Shown here piece after piece: positions 6,239 to 6,312 of a stretch of DNA of 6,312 nt. Numbering within the stretch: the stretch's first letter is position 1; every line of letters starts with the position of its first letter. The stretch lies in NCBI GenBank assembly GCA_027057815.1, contig JALURD010000040.1, forward strand, positions 1 through 6,312, in the 5' to 3' direction. This DNA comes from Acidilobaceae archaeon. Lineage in GTDB: Archaea > Thermoproteota > Thermoprotei_A > Sulfolobales > Acidilobaceae. The notes beneath the pieces were generated by a model. The model had not been told where the DNA came from, made no database searches, and worked only from the letters and a program-made list of their open reading frames with translations. A program made the position numbers and the translations under genes.

Positions 6239-6312
6239 AGTTGTGCTCGATACGAGCGTCGTAGCTAAGAGCATCCTGGCTCCACCAAAGTATCTGCAGA
6301 GAGACATTTATG
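6216..6312 (+). CDS. PIN-domain ribonuclease toxin (VapC-type), cut by right edge
   Basis: Only the first 32 codons are in the window. The reading begins MARNYTGKVVLDTSVVAKSI, which is the first strand of a PIN domain with its metal-binding Asp (D12 in LDTSVVAK). In this family the domain cuts RNA, often tRNA or rRNA. The GTG start at 6216 lies inside the antitoxin gene. A strong AGGAGGT (6201-6207), itself within the antitoxin coding sequence, precedes it by 8 nt. A later in-frame GTG (6243) would remove most of the first strand and is less likely. Antitoxin first, toxin second with overlap is standard for vapBC operons. The remaining acidic residues of the active site lie beyond the window, so activity cannot be judged. 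Confidence 0.85.
   Translation, partial: MARNYTGKVVLDTSVVAKSILAPPKYLQRDIY

Noticed and set aside
1..6312. CRISPR array or complete insertion sequence
   Set aside because: No regularly spaced repeats of 24-37 nt were seen, and no transposase gene with terminal inverted repeats was found.

Overview
The window looks like a hyperthermophilic crenarchaeon, most likely Desulfurococcales or a relative. Codons are rich in AGG/AGA arginine and ATA isoleucine, TTG and GTG starts are used, Shine-Dalgarno (SD) motifs are purine-rich, promoters are TATA-like, convergent genes meet at an AT-rich junction, and archaeal families are present (a DUF104-type antitoxin with a PIN toxin). The assignment rests on sequence style, not on a database match.

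Left part (2-3339, + strand): a two-gene operon. The first gene is a large MMPL/RND-type membrane transporter whose reading frame runs off the left edge. The second is a PadR-family regulator that starts inside the transporter's stop codon (GTGA overlap) behind a good SD. A PadR repressor co-translated with an exporter suggests an efflux system that controls itself in response to its substrate.

Middle (3340-5092): an 89-nt AT-rich convergent junction with a perfect 14-nt direct repeat, then an MFS-like transporter on the minus strand, then about 500 nt without a recognisable gene. That stretch holds short open frames that look like gene debris, a 12-nt palindrome, a CTTAACGG repeat and a weak tRNA-like segment.

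Right part (5093-6312): a minus-strand gene for a single-pass, externally exposed protein of unknown function with its own promoter and SD. A divergent intergenic region follows, and then a type II toxin-antitoxin pair on the plus strand (DUF104-type antitoxin, then a PIN-domain toxin cut by the right edge). The divergent region contains what reads, on the minus strand, as the decayed 3' half of a tRNA gene, from an Arg(CCG)-like anticodon loop to the acceptor end. A displaced 3' tRNA half is the usual scar of an integrated archaeal element. The toxin-antitoxin pair lies on the side where such an element would be expected. This is the most notable observation in the window.
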